This document shows, one piece after another, positions 12,902-14,096 of a stretch of 14,096 bases of DNA (position 1 is the first letter of the stretch; each line of letters opens with the position of its first letter). This DNA comes from an uncultured Clostridia bacterium. Lineage in GTDB: Bacteria; Bacillota; Clostridia; Oscillospirales; CAG-272. A program made the translations under genes and the position numbers. The notes below the pieces were generated by a model. The model had not been told where the DNA came from and ran no database searches. It saw only the letters and a program-made list of their open reading frames with translations. Location of the stretch: positions 1 through 14,096 of the forward strand of contig CAMFEL010000041.1 in assembly GCA_945949385.1 (NCBI GenBank), read 5' to 3'.

Positions 12902-14096
12902 TTACCCCTTCAACCCCTTTTCAAGGGTGGCGGCGACAGCCTCAAGAAACTGCTCCGTATTTACCTTGCGCTTGTTTTCAAGACTTGACAGAAGATACAG
13001 ATCTCCCGTCATGATGCCGGACTCTATGGTGTCCACCGTAGCCTTTTCAAGTCTGTCGGCAAAGTCGCACAGCTCTGGCAGAGCATCAAGCTCGCCGCGT
13101 TTTCTCAACGCACCGGTCCATGCAAACAGGGTAGCAACGGAGTTGGTGGAGGTCTCCTCCCCCTTCAGATGCTTATAATAATGACGCTGAACGGTGCCGT
13201 GAGCCGCCTCGTACTCATATACTCCGTTCGGTGATACCAGCACGCTCGTCATCATTGCAAGGCTACCGTAGGCGGTGGCAACCATATCGCTCATTACATC
13301 GCCGTCGTAGTTTTTGCACGCCCATATGTAACCGCCGCTGCTCCTGACAACTCTTGCCACCGCGTCGTCAATAAGTGTATAGAAATACTCGATCCCCGCC
13401 TCGTCGAAACGCTCCTTATAATCCGCCTCGAATATCTCGGCGAAAATATCCTTGAAACGGTGGTCGTACTTTTTGGAAATGGTGTCCTTTGTGGCAAACC
13501 ACAGATCCTGCTTTGTGTCAAGGGCATAGTTGAAGCAGCTTCTTGCAAAGCTTGCAATGGAAGCGTCCGTGTTGTGCATACCCTGAATAACGCCGCTGCC
13601 CTTGAAATCGTGAATAAGCTGACGGCTTTCTTTTCCGTCGGCGTCGGTGCAGACAAGCTCGCAGCGGCTGCCGGCGGGCACCTGCATTTCCGTATTCTTG
13701 TACACATCGCCGTATGCGTGACGGGCAATGGTAATGGGCTTCGTCCACGTGGGAATGTACGGAGTAATGCCCTTTACAATAATGGGTGCGCGGAACACTG
13801 TGCCGTCAAGAATTGCACGGATGGTGCCGTTGGGGCTTTTCCACATTTCTTTCAGGTTGTATTCGGTCATACGCGCCGCGTTGGGAGTGATGGTAGCGCA
13901 CTTTACGGCTACTCCGTATTTCAGTGTTGCCTCGGCGGATTCCACCGTAACGCGGTCATCCGTTGCGTTTCTGTTCTCAAGTCCCAGATCGTAATACTCG
14001 CTTTTAAGGTCGATGTAGGGATAAATAAGTATGTCCTTGAGCTTCTGCCAGATAACTCTGGTCATTTCATCGCCGTCCATCTCAACGATGGGGGTC
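12902..14096 (-). CDS. icd: NADP-dependent isocitrate dehydrogenase, 5' end outside window
   Basis: The frame enters from the right edge with TPIVEMDGDEMTR, the hallmark N-terminus of the dimeric (eukaryote-like, ~400 aa) isocitrate dehydrogenases; only about ten residues are missing. Other landmarks are ATITPNAARM, KSPNGTIRAILDGTVFR for isocitrate binding, KNYDGDVMSDMVA with metal-binding Asp, and EAAHGTVQRHYY and NSVATLFAW near the NADP site. It oxidises isocitrate to 2-oxoglutarate and CO2 with NADP and Mg/Mn, supplying 2-oxoglutarate for glutamate synthesis in anaerobes with a partial TCA path. The stop is TAA at 12904-12902, followed by its own terminator, so it is transcriptionally separate from the peptide cluster. 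Confidence 0.95.
   Translation of the reverse strand, partial: TPIVEMDGDEMTRVIWQKLKDILIYPYIDLKSEYYDLGLENRNATDDRVTVESAEATLKYGVAVKCATITPNAARMTEYNLKEMWKSPNGTIRAILDGTVFRAPIIVKGITPYIPTWTKPITIARHAYGDVYKNTEMQVPAGSRCELVCTDADGKESRQLIHDFKGSGVIQGMHNTDASIASFARSCFNYALDTKQDLWFATKDTISKKYDHRFKDIFAEIFEADYKERFDEAGIEYFYTLIDDAVARVVRSSGGYIWACKNYDGDVMSDMVATAYGSLAMMTSVLVSPNGVYEYEAAHGTVQRHYYKHLKGEETSTNSVATLFAWTGALRKRGELDALPELCDFADRLEKATVDTIESGIMTGDLYLLSSLENKRKVNTEQFLEAVAATLEKGLKG

Overview
The window looks like chromosomal DNA of a gut-type Clostridia (Oscillospiraceae/Ruminococcaceae-like). This is inferred from TTGACA/TATAAT promoters, GGAGG ribosome sites, a clostridial methionine gamma-lyase-family protein, a secreted GH20 hexosaminidase with Ig-like domains, and A-rich hairpin repeats between genes. 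No tRNA, rRNA, CRISPR array or insertion sequence was seen.

Left part (1-4395). The window opens inside a tandem repeat (55-bp direct repeats 131 bp apart). A convincing leftward promoter and ribosome site drive an ORF through this repeat and off the edge. Then come a PLP-dependent methionine gamma-lyase/aluminium-resistance family gene (+), two tandem copies of a ~315-bp hairpin-rich element, tadA (-), and a divergent gph-like phosphatase (+) coupled by a 1-bp overlap to a DUF1643 gene (+). A strong hairpin closes this side.

Middle (4282-8725, all minus). This holds a PF14907-type nucleotidyltransferase whose frame runs through the hairpin into the antisense of DUF1643, a glycerol-3-phosphate cytidylyltransferase (TagD-like) lacking its first ~14 residues, and a secreted GH20 hexosaminidase split by two compensating frameshifts. 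The GH20 tail and the TagD fragment are both cut at one junction near 6250. This points to a deletion or a chimeric assembly, and two of the three frame lesions sit in T4 runs, so sequence error must be considered.

Right part (8794-12487, all minus). This is the most interesting section, a compact RiPP-like cluster transcribed in the order: PqqD-like peptide-binding protein, membrane-anchored Cys-containing protein of unknown function, 80-aa candidate precursor peptide, HPr-kinase-related P-loop kinase, radical SAM/SPASM maturase. The last three are translationally packed (2-4 nt gaps). The candidate precursor ends in Ser, and HprK-like kinases in lasso peptide clusters phosphorylate a C-terminal Ser. 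The nucleotidyltransferase at 4282-5742 belongs to a family that travels with such kinases. The proposed system is a non-lasso radical-SAM peptide with a kinase and possibly a nucleotidyltransferase as tailoring enzymes.

Upstream of the cluster lies a terminator, then NADP-dependent isocitrate dehydrogenase (minus), whose 5' end is cut by the window edge.
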